A stretch of 64,000 bases of DNA, taken from Syntrophotaleaceae bacterium (GTDB taxonomy: Bacteria; Desulfobacterota; Desulfuromonadia; Desulfuromonadales; Syntrophotaleaceae). This document shows positions 42,205-51,485 of this stretch, piece by piece (position 1 is the first letter of the stretch; each line of letters begins with the position of its first letter). The translations under genes were made by a program, and so were the position numbers. The notes beneath the pieces were generated by a model. It saw nothing but the letters and a program-made list of their open reading frames with translations, searched no databases and was not told the DNA's origin. Location: contig JAWKQB010000001.1 of NCBI GenBank assembly GCA_041390365.1, forward strand, positions 62,001 to 126,000, in the 5' to 3' direction.

Positions 42205-42753
42205 GATTTTCCTCCGGGACCGGTGATAGCTCCGGTTTGGTCTTTACCTTTATCTTTTTATTATAGCGTAAAAAGAGACGAAAAATCGATGAGTTGTCTC
42301 AGGAGGAGAATTTCCTTGGCATCGGGACCTCTCGGCAGGCATGAAAACCTTTTTGGTGGAAACCTGCCTGGTCGATCGCGGTGGTGGATTCAAACCGGAT
42401 TATTGCGGCGATCACCGGGATCTGCTTCGGTTCCTGGAGAACCTGTTCTTTGCCATCCCCGGCTCAAAAAGTGTGGCACATCCCTGACCGATAGACGGTT
42501 GTCACATGCCGACCCTGCCTGGAATTGTTCTCATTGTTCCGGTGCACGGTTTTTGCATGGCATTTCACCCTGTTGTACCCATCTCTGCAGAAGAGTGAGT
42601 CATTTCCCTGCAGCATGTTCGCCGGGTGTGCGACTTTTCCATTGTGGGGTTGGAAGAATCGTGGTAATGAACAGCCACCGTATTGATTTTCAGCCCCCGG
42701 TCACACCCGTTTCACTTTCCGATTCAATAAGTTTGCATGAGGATTAAAGGGTT
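42205..42753. other. 549-nt region upstream of AOR and the fusion gene
   Basis: It holds the promoters of two divergent genes. A 48-codon frame (42341-42487) and a longer frame in another phase exist, but neither has a good ribosome site or recognisable product. I see no repeat array or riboswitch core. Confidence 0.4.
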
Positions 42754-44973
42754 TTGAACAGTTGTTGTCAGTTACCCCTGCTTCTGGCTTTTGCCGTCGG
42801 GGATGTGATTTGTAACGTTTTCTCCCCCTCCGTCTGGACACGCTTGTGTGATAAGCCGGCTGCTCCCTTCGTTTCCGGAGATTTTTTCGGAATCAACATC
42901 GCGTCTTCTGAAGATGAACGGTGCGACGACTACGTCATGGAGCGCCTGCGGGAATTGAACATCAACCAGGTTCGTCTGGCCTTCAGCTATTGCAGCTTTG
43001 AAGGGCCGGCGGCCAGGTTTCTTGACAAGCTGATTGAAAACGGCTTTTCGGTTTCTCTGGTGGTGCTGCCATCCTCGGCCGAAGCAGGGAAAATGTTCTC
43101 CAATTCCGAGGCGCAGGAGCAGTGGCGCAAATTTGTCGCCGAGGTGCTTCGTCGCTACGCACGGAAGGTGGCGTTTTTCGAAATCGGCAGTACGCCCAAC
43201 CGCAAAAAATGGTCCGGGTTCCGGCCCTGGAGCTATCTGCGGGCCTGGGAAATCGCCTGCGAGGAGGCCAGACCCTATTCCGTTGTCCTGGCCGGCCCCA
43301 ATGTTCAGGACTTCGAGCCTTTTTACAACGCGGCTCTGCTTTTCGCCATGCGTCGTACGGCCCGCAGCCCCGAAATTCATACCAACAATCTCTTCGTTGA
43401 GAGGGTTGTCGAACCGGAGGCGTATGATCACCGTGTACTGGGGAGGTGGGCGACCGGACTGCTCAAGCTCAATCTGGTCAAAAAAGCCCGTTTTCTGCAG
43501 TTCCTCGGACATCGGGCAGGTTGCCGACAGACAATCTCGACCTGCAAGTTCTGGTCGACCAAGCGCCTCCAGAGATGGTCTTCACAACCGCAGGACAAGA
43601 AAGTGGATTATCTGGTGCGCTACCTGGTGCTGGCGGCGACCAGCGGGGCTCTTGCCAGGGTGTACTGGGGGCCGATGATCTGCTGGCGCGACGGGTTGAT
43701 CGATGACCGGGCCGACGGTTATCCCGAAGTCGATCATGCGACATTTTACCACCGGGTGCGCGGCGACATCGAAAACCTTTCCGTCACGCCCGCTTTTTTC
43801 GCCCTGGGCTACGTGGCGCGCAGGCTGGGCGGGTCGAGGTGCGACCGGGCCTTCAGCAGTATTCGGGGGCTTAGCCATTTTGCCTTTGTCGGACCGGAAA
43901 AAGAGGTGTTCCATGTCTGCTGGTGTCGGGACGGCCAGGCGGTTGGTCTGAAAGACATTTACAGCGCAGACCAGATTGCCAGAGCTGTTTTCACCGACGC
44001 CTGTGGAAAAACGATTTCTGCTCCTCCCGCTGTGAACGAACGCCCCCTGTTCATCGATTTTCCCGAACTTGAGAAACAGATGTTTCCGGCGCGGCTGCCG
44101 GAAATGAGCCCCTCCGATTCCGGGATCATCTACCTGAGCCTGCCGAAGCTGCAGGGGATTCCCTGGCGCTGCGCCGCCTGGCGCGGCGCCTTTAACCTCA
44201 GGCCGGAATGCCCGAATCCCTCCTTTGGAGACGCGTTGAGCCCCGAAAAACTGCCGGACCACACCGAGCTTGTGGTGATGCGGGACCGGCGCAACCGGTT
44301 GTGGAATATCGCTCATCCCTCTGACAAGGAGCGGCAGTTGACCGTCAAGCTCAGCCGCCCCCGGGGTCTCAAGCGGCTGACGGACAGGTTCAAGCCCAGC
44401 AAGGGCCGACGCCACTGGAATGCCGCCTGCATCATGCTGCAGCGGGGCATCAACACGCCAACTCCCGTCGCATTCTTTGAGCGCCCTTCTCAGAGCAGCA
44501 TCCGGGAAAGCTACTACATCTGTGACTATGTTCCGGACGCTTTTTCCTCCCGCCACGTCTGCCACGCCTTCAGTCAGGGGCAAAAAGAATACCGGGGGCT
44601 GGACAAGCAGCAGTGGTTCGATTTCCTGACCGGGTTCATCTGCAGAATGCACGATGCCGGAGTCCTGCACCGGGACCTTTCTGTCGGCAACCTCATGCTC
44701 AAGCAGGAAGAAGATGGCCGGATAACGCCCTTCCTGATCGATATCGGGCGGGCCAGGGTGCAGAAGACTCCGGTGGACAGCTACCGCAGAATCCTCGATC
44801 TGATCCGCATCTGCTACAAGCTGGACCGGAGGGACCGAGAGCTGTTCGTGGCTTCCTACGAAAAGTGCAGGGGAAAGGCGCTTCCCTCCCTCTGGCGGCT
44901 GGCGGTGCGCTATTACGACTTCAAACAGGGATCGAAAAAATCCCTGAAGAAGAGATTCAGGAAACAGGGCTGA
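42754..44973 (+). CDS. Glycosidase-like barrel fused to an LPS-kinase (InaA/WaaP-like) domain
   Basis: 739 aa from TTG, which overlaps the stop of a 6-codon frame (42737-42757). A short hydrophobic N-terminus is followed (~43-340) by a TIM-barrel-like region resembling clan GH-A: DFFGINIASS, NINQVRLAF, VAFFEIGSTPNRKKW, VLAGPNVQDF, LARVYWGPM. The usual NEP acid/base motif is STP (146-148), so it may be catalytically dead. Residues ~510-735 are a WaaP/InaA-type kinase: RGLKRLTDRFKPSK, HDAGVLHRDLSVGN (Asp641, Asn646), LIDIGRA (Asp663). A role in phosphorylating lipid A-core or another envelope glycan is inferred. A downstream GTG start is possible. Confidence 0.7.
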   Translation: MNSCCQLPLLLAFAVGDVICNVFSPSVWTRLCDKPAAPFVSGDFFGINIASSEDERCDDYVMERLRELNINQVRLAFSYCSFEGPAARFLDKLIENGFSVSLVVLPSSAEAGKMFSNSEAQEQWRKFVAEVLRRYARKVAFFEIGSTPNRKKWSGFRPWSYLRAWEIACEEARPYSVVLAGPNVQDFEPFYNAALLFAMRRTARSPEIHTNNLFVERVVEPEAYDHRVLGRWATGLLKLNLVKKARFLQFLGHRAGCRQTISTCKFWSTKRLQRWSSQPQDKKVDYLVRYLVLAATSGALARVYWGPMICWRDGLIDDRADGYPEVDHATFYHRVRGDIENLSVTPAFFALGYVARRLGGSRCDRAFSSIRGLSHFAFVGPEKEVFHVCWCRDGQAVGLKDIYSADQIARAVFTDACGKTISAPPAVNERPLFIDFPELEKQMFPARLPEMSPSDSGIIYLSLPKLQGIPWRCAAWRGAFNLRPECPNPSFGDALSPEKLPDHTELVVMRDRRNRLWNIAHPSDKERQLTVKLSRPRGLKRLTDRFKPSKGRRHWNAACIMLQRGINTPTPVAFFERPSQSSIRESYYICDYVPDAFSSRHVCHAFSQGQKEYRGLDKQQWFDFLTGFICRMHDAGVLHRDLSVGNLMLKQEEDGRITPFLIDIGRARVQKTPVDSYRRILDLIRICYKLDRRDRELFVASYEKCRGKALPSLWRLAVRYYDFKQGSKKSLKKRFRKQG

Positions 44974-45114
44974 GGACAAGTCAGTCCTCAAAATTTGCCT
45001 TTCATTCATCATGCAGTAGGGGTAATAAAATACAGAACGGCAGGCACAGACTTGTGTTGCCACATTTGCGAAAGCCGAATCAGGCCCACTTAAAGTGAAA
45101 CAGGAGGATAACCC

Positions 45115-45519
45115 ATGCGATCAAACAAACCCTGGATTCTGCACAACCGTATCTGCTGGACCGTGCTGCTGGCTTTCACCTTTCTGGCCATGCTGCCCGT
45201 CAACAGCTCCGCCTCCCTGGCGGAAAGCCGTCTCTCCAATGGGGAAACCATTTCCCTGCGTGCCGGGCAGATCGAAAAGATTCGGCAGGCCCTGGAGCAG
45301 GAGGTCGTGGCCCAGAGGCTTGCCGATTACGGTCTGACCCCGGAGGAGGTCTCCGCGAAGCTGCCGACTATGAGCGATGAACAGCTCCACCAGCTGGCAG
45401 GATTGTCCGATACGTTGGCCGAGGGGGGAATCCTGGGTCTGGTCATCGGGGTGCTGCTGGTCATCCTTCTGGTCGTGGTGATCCTCAAGGTTGCGGATAA
45501 GCAGATCATCATCCGATGA
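45115..45519 (+). CDS. PA2779-family small membrane protein
   Basis: 134 aa, CAGGAGG upstream. Signal peptide or first helix (ICWTVLLAFTFLAMLPVNSSAS), a helical segment, then a Gly-Gly at 104-105 directly before a very hydrophobic helix (ILGLVIGVLLVILLVVVIL) and a short basic tail. PA2779-like proteins occur next to PA2778-like C39 peptidases, as here, where the peptidase gene overlaps by 4 nt. Function unknown; it could be a substrate or partner of that peptidase. Confidence 0.8.
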   Translation: MRSNKPWILHNRICWTVLLAFTFLAMLPVNSSASLAESRLSNGETISLRAGQIEKIRQALEQEVVAQRLADYGLTPEEVSAKLPTMSDEQLHQLAGLSDTLAEGGILGLVIGVLLVILLVVVILKVADKQIIIR

Positions 45520-46061
45520 GACATCTTTTCCCCTGGCTGCTTCTGCTGATCCTCACCAGCGGGTGCGGACCTTTTCAAGCCCTGAATCGGCAGGGCGGCC
45601 GGACAGATTTCCACCAGATTGAAGTTCCCTTTTACCGGCAGGCGGGTCCCTACGATTGCGGACCCGCCGCTCTTGCCTCCCTGCTGGCCCATGGCGGGCG
45701 CCCTCTGCCGGCTGAAACCATCGCCCCCGAGGTGGTCACTCCGGCACTCAGGGGCAGTCTTCTCCCCGATCTGGAAAATTTCGCCCGGCGGCAGGGTTTT
45801 GCCACCCGCTCGGGTCGAGGGGATCTGGACCTCCTGAGGCAGACGATCCTGCAGGGCAGACCGCTGATCATCCCCCTGGAGATGGGCGTTAAGCCGGTTT
45901 CCTATCCTCACTACATCGTGGTCTTCGGCTTCGACGATGACGAGGGCTTTCTGGTGCATGCGGGGGAAAAAAAATCGGTCTTCATCTCCTCTGCAGAACT
46001 CGACCGACGGTGGGCGGCCATGAATCGTCTGTTTTTGTACCTGGAGAATTCCCAACCATGA
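45516..46061 (+). CDS. C39-family cysteine peptidase lipoprotein (PA2778-like)
   Basis: 181 aa. Signal peptide with lipobox LTSGC (Cys17), then a papain-like C39 domain: FYRQAGPYDCGPAALASLLA with catalytic Cys48, SYPHYIVVFGFDDD with catalytic His132 and an Asp near 140. C39 domains of peptide exporters cut after Gly-Gly; this one is soluble and lipid-anchored on the periplasmic side. Genes on both sides overlap by 4 nt. The TPR part that follows this domain in PA2778-like proteins is here encoded by a separate gene. Confidence 0.8.
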   Translation: MRHLFPWLLLLILTSGCGPFQALNRQGGRTDFHQIEVPFYRQAGPYDCGPAALASLLAHGGRPLPAETIAPEVVTPALRGSLLPDLENFARRQGFATRSGRGDLDLLRQTILQGRPLIIPLEMGVKPVSYPHYIVVFGFDDDEGFLVHAGEKKSVFISSAELDRRWAAMNRLFLYLENSQP

Positions 46062-46501
46062 ATTTGCGGTTTCTGCTCTGTCTCCTCATTCTGTTTTCGA
46101 CCGGGTGCAGCATGCCGCGCGTGATCGTGCTCAACGACCCTCTCGATTCACGCCAGCATAACGATCTGGGAGCGGCTTACGAAGCAAGGGGGGAATCCGA
46201 TTTGGCCTTGCGGGAATACCGGCAGGCCGCCCGCCTCGACAAGACGTGGGATCTGCCGCTCATCAACCAGGGCAACGTACTGGCCGGACTGGAGGATTGG
46301 AAGGGCGCCGAGGACAGCTACCGGGACGCTCTGGACCGCAACCCCGAAAATGCGGAGGCGATGAACAACCTGGCCTGGGTCCTGCTCCAACAGGGGCGAC
46401 GGGACGAGGCCCGGACCCTTGCCGAGCAGGCAATCGATGCTTGTCCCGACAATCCCGCGTTCCGGGATACTCTGAACCGGACAATTCAGGATCCTCCCTG
46501 A
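46058..46501 (+). CDS. TPR lipoprotein
   Basis: 147 aa. Signal peptide with lipobox FSTGC near residue 15, then three tetratricopeptide repeats: RQHNDLGAAYEARGESDLAL, LINQGNVLAGLEDWKGAEDS and EAMNNLAWVLLQQGRRDEAR. The ATG overlaps the C39 peptidase stop. It probably forms a complex with the peptidase and the PA2779-like protein in the periplasm. Confidence 0.8.
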   Translation: MNLRFLLCLLILFSTGCSMPRVIVLNDPLDSRQHNDLGAAYEARGESDLALREYRQAARLDKTWDLPLINQGNVLAGLEDWKGAEDSYRDALDRNPENAEAMNNLAWVLLQQGRRDEARTLAEQAIDACPDNPAFRDTLNRTIQDPP

Positions 46502-46596
46502 CGCCCTTTCCCCCGGCGAATTCCCGGCCCAGTTGCTCCTTCCTTGCCGGATGGTAAGATTAAAAACCAGCCTGCCATTGCAGAAGGAGTCCGGAC

Positions 46597-47211
46597 ATGG
46601 CCGAAAACAATGATCCCAAACCCTGGAAACTGCTGCGTACGGAAAAGGGGCCGGAACTGCCTGTTTTCAAGGTGCGCTATGACTGGGTGGAAAACCCCCG
46701 CAATGCCGCCCCCCTCAAGGCGGTCGTCCTCGATTTTCCGGACTGGGTGAGCGTCGCCGCCATCACCACGGACAACCGCATCGTCGTGGTACGCCAGTTC
46801 CGGTTCGGGGTGTCCCACGTCACCACCGAACTGCCCGCCGGTCTGGTGCATTCAGGTGAATCCCATCAGCAGGCCGCCCGCCGGGAGTTGCGGGAAGAGA
46901 CCGGTTTTACGTCCTCCGATTGGGTCTATCTTGGCTGGGTCGAGCCGAATCCCGCTTTTCAGAACAACCGGTTGCACCAGTGGCTGGCCCGGGATGCCCG
47001 CCTGACCCATCCTGCCGAGCTGGACGAAGGTGAGGACGTGCAGGTCGCCTGTCTGTCCCTGCAGGAGATCGATCAGGACATCAGGTCCGGCCGGATGCGG
47101 CATTCCCTCGCCCTGCTGTCCCTCTCCCGGGTCGTTCCTCTCTGGGACGGGTCCTCCCAGGAAAAGACATTTTTCCCGGTGCCGCTGATCCTGGACAGGG
47201 AAGACGCCTGA
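46597..47211 (+). CDS. Nudix hydrolase
   Basis: 204 aa, AGGAG upstream. Nudix box GLVHSGESHQQAARRELREE plus TGF fits Gx5Ex7REUxEExGU completely, with preceding VVVVRQFRFGV and ELPAG as in ADP-ribose/NDP-sugar pyrophosphatases. It splits a nucleoside diphosphate linked to another group, using Mg2+. Specific substrate not evident. Confidence 0.85.
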   Translation: MAENNDPKPWKLLRTEKGPELPVFKVRYDWVENPRNAAPLKAVVLDFPDWVSVAAITTDNRIVVVRQFRFGVSHVTTELPAGLVHSGESHQQAARRELREETGFTSSDWVYLGWVEPNPAFQNNRLHQWLARDARLTHPAELDEGEDVQVACLSLQEIDQDIRSGRMRHSLALLSLSRVVPLWDGSSQEKTFFPVPLILDREDA

Positions 47212-47390
47212 TCTGTCGGCGGATACGCAATCGATCCGATGCCACGATGCGGGAATTTCCCCTATGCTCCCGGTGAATGGTCTTGCGGGCGAAAGGCGGG
47301 AAAGATATTATGACCGAAACATTCATCTTTCAGGTCTGGTTCTTTTAACGCATCCCGATGGGGATTACGAGAGCGAATAGGAGTCGATGT

Positions 47391-48620
47391 ATGCATGCAA
47401 GTGAAGTGACTGATGGAATTTTCTGCCTTTCCGCCAATATCGGATCGAATATCCTTTTTGAAGGGATCTGGCCGCTTCCGGAGGGAGCCTCGATGAACAG
47501 CTATGTTGTCAAGGGGCGCGACGTGGCCCTGATCGACGGTGTTTCCGAGACGAGCGGCAATCCCGAAGCACTGTTTTCCCAACTCGACCGTCTCGGCGTA
47601 AAGATCGAGGAAATAAGCTACGTCGTGATCAATCATACCGAGCCGGACCATTCCGGCTGGCTCAAGGCGTTTTTGAAACTCAACCCTAAGGCCGAAGTCC
47701 TCATCACGGCCAAGGGGCTGGAACTGGCCAAGGCCTTTTTCGGGATGGATCTGCCCTGCCGGGTCATCAAATCGGGAGACAGTGTCGACCTGGGCAACGG
47801 AAAGCAGCTGGTCTTCGAGGAGATTCCCAACGTCCACTGGCCCGATACCATGGCCGCCTATGAACCTGCCACCGGCACTCTTTTCTGCTGCGACGCCTTC
47901 GGCTCCTTCGGCGCCGTGGAAGAGGGGGCCCTCTACGACGACCAGCTCGATGAGCAGCAGTTGCAAGCTTACGAAGAGGAGGCGCTGCGGTACTACGCCA
48001 ATATCGTCGCCCGCTTTTCCTCCTCGGTGGTCCGGGCCATCGAAAAGGTCAGGAAGCTCGATGTGCGTATTGTCGCCCCCGGTCACGGCCCGGTCTGGCG
48101 CAAAGATCCCGAACGTATCATCCGCCTCTACGAGAAGCTTGCCGCCTATGCCCAGGGACCGGCCAAGGCCCAGGTGACCCTGCTCTGGAGCAGCATGTAC
48201 GGCAACACGGCCAAGGTGGTCGAGCCCCTGGTACAGGGGCTGGTGGACGAGGGGGTCGCGGTGGTGGTTCACCAGGTGCCTCAGAGTCATGTCAGCAACG
48301 TCCTGGCCGCTACCTGGGAATCGACCGGAGTGGTGCTGGCGATGCCGACTTATGAATATAAAATGTTTCCACCCATGGCGACCGTGATCGATGAACTGGG
48401 CCGCAAGACGGTGAAAGGCAAGCTCGCCCTGCGGGTGGGCAGTTTCGGCTGGTCGGGTGGCGCCCAGAAGGAACTGGAAGAGATCACCGAACGGCAGAAG
48501 ATGTCATGGACCTTTTTGGAGCCGGTGGAGTTTCAGGGCAACCCGTCCGAGGAAACTCTGCAGCTGATTCGGCAACGGGCCGGAGAGCTGGCCCGCCAGG
48601 TTAAGGAGAAAGCGCTGTAA
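47391..48620 (+). CDS. fprA: A-type flavodiiron protein (FprA)
   Basis: 409 aa; ATG at 47391 follows AGGAG. N-terminal metallo-beta-lactamase-like domain with di-iron ligands NHTEPDHSGW (H-x-E-x-D-H), NVHWPDTM, DAFGSFG and APGHGPVWR; C-terminal flavodoxin domain from ~255 with FMN-loop LLWSSMYGNTAKV. It reduces O2 to water or NO to N2O without releasing radicals, protecting anaerobes. No rubredoxin domain is fused, so electrons come from a separate donor. Confidence 0.93.
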   Translation: MHASEVTDGIFCLSANIGSNILFEGIWPLPEGASMNSYVVKGRDVALIDGVSETSGNPEALFSQLDRLGVKIEEISYVVINHTEPDHSGWLKAFLKLNPKAEVLITAKGLELAKAFFGMDLPCRVIKSGDSVDLGNGKQLVFEEIPNVHWPDTMAAYEPATGTLFCCDAFGSFGAVEEGALYDDQLDEQQLQAYEEEALRYYANIVARFSSSVVRAIEKVRKLDVRIVAPGHGPVWRKDPERIIRLYEKLAAYAQGPAKAQVTLLWSSMYGNTAKVVEPLVQGLVDEGVAVVVHQVPQSHVSNVLAATWESTGVVLAMPTYEYKMFPPMATVIDELGRKTVKGKLALRVGSFGWSGGAQKELEEITERQKMSWTFLEPVEFQGNPSEETLQLIRQRAGELARQVKEKAL

Positions 48621-48629
48621 GATAGTTCA

Positions 48630-48713
48630 GGGTCCAAGGTCCAAGGACTCGGGACGCGGGACGCGGGACTAGTCTTTGGACCCGGGACCCGGGACCAGGG
48701 ATTTTATAAACTC
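48630..48713. repeat. Period-7 array in inverted arrangement, overlapping a gene end
   Basis: GGTCCAA GGTCCAA GGACTCG GGACGCG GGACGCG GGACTAG, then GGACCCG GGACCCG GGACCAG. It lies between convergent fprA and the hydrolase gene and encodes the hydrolase's last residues and stop. Confidence 0.8.
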
Positions 48714-49514
48714 CTGCCATTGCCGCCAGTAATCACTGTCGTCGATATAATAGGGATCGTTGTGGTCGGCGCCGGGGATGAGGTAGAGGGACTTGGGTGA
48801 AGGCGCTTTTTCCAACAGCTGGCGGGCCATTTCGGGGGGGACGATGGTATCGTCCTCCCCGTGGAACAGCAGCAGCGGAGAACGCAGGCCGCCGATCTTG
48901 GCCAGGTTGTCGTAGCGGGAGGAAATGGCCCACCATCCGAGCAGGGCATAGGTCATGGGCTGTAGATGCCATCCCATTTCGGCGACGGAGGTAAAGGCCG
49001 ATTCCATCACCAGGCCGGCCGGGGGTTCCTCCAGGGCCAGATTCAGGGCCACCGCCGCTCCCAGGGAGCGGCCGAAATAGATCATTTGCTCCGTTTTCCA
49101 TCCCTGTTTTTTCAGCCAGGCGAGAGCACCGCGCATATCCGCATAGGTGCCTTTCTCCGAAGGGCGGCCTTCACTTCGACCATAGCCGCGATAATCGAAA
49201 ATGAACACCGGCAGACCCAGACGGTGAAAGCCGGCCAGGTTGTCGATGCGGTGGGACAGATTGCCGGCATTGCCGTGGGCAAAGAGCACCAGCGGTTTAC
49301 CGCTATCGCCGGGCAGGTACCAGCCGTGCAGAGACACGCCGTCGGAGGCCGGGAACCGGACCTCTTCATAGGTCAGCCCGGCCGCGGCGGGGGTGGCATG
49401 CAGAGTTCGATCCGGGAAGAAGATAAAGCGTCTGTCCATGCCTTCAAACCCTTGAACGTTCGCGGCAAGCAGGGGCAGAGAGAGGATGATGAACATTGTC
49501 CGCAGGAGGGCCAT
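48669..49514 (-). CDS. Alpha/beta hydrolase, exported
   Basis: 281 aa with a signal peptide (IILSLPLLAANVQG). Alpha/beta-hydrolase marks: oxyanion stretch LFAHGNAGNLSHR, FDYRGYGRSEG, nucleophile Ser in YFGRSLGAAVAL, acid in FHGEDDTIVPP and His in PGADHNDPY. It resembles the BEM46/YfhR-type serine hydrolases; substrate unknown. The final residues (PGPGSKD) are translated from a GGGACC-type heptamer array. Confidence 0.85.
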   Translation of the reverse strand: MALLRTMFIILSLPLLAANVQGFEGMDRRFIFFPDRTLHATPAAAGLTYEEVRFPASDGVSLHGWYLPGDSGKPLVLFAHGNAGNLSHRIDNLAGFHRLGLPVFIFDYRGYGRSEGRPSEKGTYADMRGALAWLKKQGWKTEQMIYFGRSLGAAVALNLALEEPPAGLVMESAFTSVAEMGWHLQPMTYALLGWWAISSRYDNLAKIGGLRSPLLLFHGEDDTIVPPEMARQLLEKAPSPKSLYLIPGADHNDPYYIDDSDYWRQWQEFIKSLVPGPGSKD

Positions 49515-49570
49515 GTTATCCTCCGAACCGGTATAAAAAGGACTATAACAGCACCGGGGGCGTCGGCAAA

Positions 49571-51397
49571 ATGTTGAAACGGCAAGTCCAAAAATTCCTC
49601 GACTGGTTTCGGCGCTGGTGGGCCGCCCCCAGGATCTGGAAGTTCCTGTCCCTCAGAATCCGTCTGGCCTCCACCTATCAGACTCTGGACCGGTACCAGG
49701 TGCTGTTTTGGGCGGGGCTCGTCGGAATTGTCGGCGGGCTGTCCTCGGTGCTGTTTCGGGAGATGCTGGACCTTATGGCTCTGGCCATTACCGGCCGCGA
49801 GGGGGGGATCGTGGAGATGTATTCCCAACTGTCTCCCTGGCGGCGGCTGGTGACACCCATGCTGGGCGGCATCGCCGCGGGCGGCATCCTCTATTTCGGC
49901 GTCAAGGTAAAATCCCGCCAGGAGAGTTCCACCGACTTCATGGAAGCGGTGGTTCTCGGCAGCGGCAACCTCTCCTTCCGGTCCAGCATGGTCAAGATCG
50001 GTTCGGCCATGTTTTCAATTGCTTCGGGGGGATCCATCGGCCGGGAAGGGCCCATGGTGCAGCTGTCTTCGATGCTGGCCTCCCTGATCGGCCGGACCCG
50101 CCGCTGGACCGTGGCGCAGCGACGGCTGATTCTGGCCTGTGGCGCCTCCGCGGGCATCGCTTCCGCATACAATGCTCCTATCGGAGGAGCCCTTTTCGTG
50201 GCCGAAATTGTTGTCGGCTCCATCGCCATGGAAACCTTCGGTCCACTGGTTTTCGCCTCCGTCCTGGCCACCCAGGTGGTGCGATTTCTGGCCGGTGAAG
50301 AACCCCTTTACGGTATTCCGTATTTCCGGCTGGATTCCGGTTTCGAACTTTTTTACTACCTGGTGCTCGGACTGCTGGCCGGTCTCGCCGCGCCCTGGTT
50401 TCTGCGCGCATTGAGAGGCAGTGAAAAACTTTTTCGCCAGACACGGCTGCCGGTCTATCTGCGGCTTGGGCTGGGAGGGCTGGTGGTCGGTCTTCTCGCC
50501 CTCTGGTATCCGCAGGTCTGCGGCAACGGCTTCAGTGTGGTGACGGGCATCCTGCATGAAGAGTGGGTCTGGACGAGTCTGGCGGTTCTGCTGCTGCTGA
50601 AGGTGGCGGCCACCTGTGCCAGTTTCGGTTCCGGAGCGGTCGGGGGGGTATTTACTCCCACCCTGTTTGTGGGAGCCAGTATCGGGTACCTGTTTGGACA
50701 CCTCTGTCAGATCCTCGGCCTCGACTTTGTTCCGGCTCCCGGGGCTTTCGCCTTGACCGGAATGGGGATGATGCTGGCGGCCACCACCCATGCGCCGCTG
50801 ATGGCGATCATCATCATTTTCGAAATGACCCTCGACTACCAGCTGATCCTGCCCTTGATGCTCGGATGCGTCCTGGCCCATTTTACCGCCCAAAGTATTG
50901 AAAGCAGATCCATCTACAGCGCCTCACTCATCCGCAAGGGAGAAGCCTTGTCGAGACGGCAGCTGGCTCTGCTGCGTGTCGGAGGTCTGATGAAAGCGAA
51001 TCCGGCCTCTGTAAAGCCGAATGCCCCCTTCAGGGAGATCGCCCGGTATTTCATCATGCAGACCTACCGCTTTCTCTATGTGGTTGATGAGGACGGGGTC
51101 TATATCGGTGCCGTCAGCCTTCAGGACATCAAGGAATATCTCGGCTCCACCTCCCTGGCCCATCTGGTCATCGCCAAGGACCTGCTGACCGCCGGCCCGC
51201 CGGTGGTTCGTTTTTCCGCTTCTCTCGAAGAGGCCCTGGAGAAATTCAGAGAATATCCCGGGGAACGGCTGCCGGTGGTGGCGGATGGCCCGAAGCCCCT
51301 GCTGCTGGGCAGCCTAACCAAGACCGATCTGCTGCTGGCCCTGGCTGAGCGCGCTCCGACCGAGAAGGAAGGGTTGGTCGAGGCGGGGCGGGGATAG
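49571..51397 (+). CDS. ClC-type chloride channel/antiporter with CBS domains
   Basis: 608 aa. About ten to twelve membrane segments with selectivity-filter parts GSGNLSF, GGSIGREGPMVQ (gating Glu) and GSGAVGGVFTPTLFVGAS. Residues ~475-590 hold a pair of CBS domains (LMKANPASVKPNAPFREIAR, AKDLLTAGPPVVRFSASLEE) that may bind nucleotides. It moves Cl- possibly against H+. The first motif lacks the usual GSGIP order. Divergent from the alpha/beta hydrolase gene. Confidence 0.9.
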   Translation: MLKRQVQKFLDWFRRWWAAPRIWKFLSLRIRLASTYQTLDRYQVLFWAGLVGIVGGLSSVLFREMLDLMALAITGREGGIVEMYSQLSPWRRLVTPMLGGIAAGGILYFGVKVKSRQESSTDFMEAVVLGSGNLSFRSSMVKIGSAMFSIASGGSIGREGPMVQLSSMLASLIGRTRRWTVAQRRLILACGASAGIASAYNAPIGGALFVAEIVVGSIAMETFGPLVFASVLATQVVRFLAGEEPLYGIPYFRLDSGFELFYYLVLGLLAGLAAPWFLRALRGSEKLFRQTRLPVYLRLGLGGLVVGLLALWYPQVCGNGFSVVTGILHEEWVWTSLAVLLLLKVAATCASFGSGAVGGVFTPTLFVGASIGYLFGHLCQILGLDFVPAPGAFALTGMGMMLAATTHAPLMAIIIIFEMTLDYQLILPLMLGCVLAHFTAQSIESRSIYSASLIRKGEALSRRQLALLRVGGLMKANPASVKPNAPFREIARYFIMQTYRFLYVVDEDGVYIGAVSLQDIKEYLGSTSLAHLVIAKDLLTAGPPVVRFSASLEEALEKFREYPGERLPVVADGPKPLLLGSLTKTDLLLALAERAPTEKEGLVEAGRG

Positions 51398-51404
51398 GCC
51401 GGCC

Positions 51405-51484
51405 TTTTCGGGACCGGTACCCGTATCGGGGCCGGTTGCAAAAAAAATTTTTTTCGGTACCGACCCCGCCCCCGATCCCGAAAA
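51405..51484. repeat. Period-6 array with hairpin potential
   Basis: CGGGAC CGGTAC CCGTAT CGGGGC CGGTTG, an A/T-rich turn, then CGGTAC CGACCC CGCCCC CGATCC CGAAAA. Outer ends TTTTCGGGA / TCCCGAAAA pair. It fills the gap between the convergent ClC and VWA genes and may end both transcripts. Confidence 0.8.
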
Positions 51485-51485
51485 T

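Noticed and set aside
42341..42487. 48-codon frame upstream of the fusion gene
   Set aside because: Weak ribosome site and no similarity; kept only as a note in the gap description.
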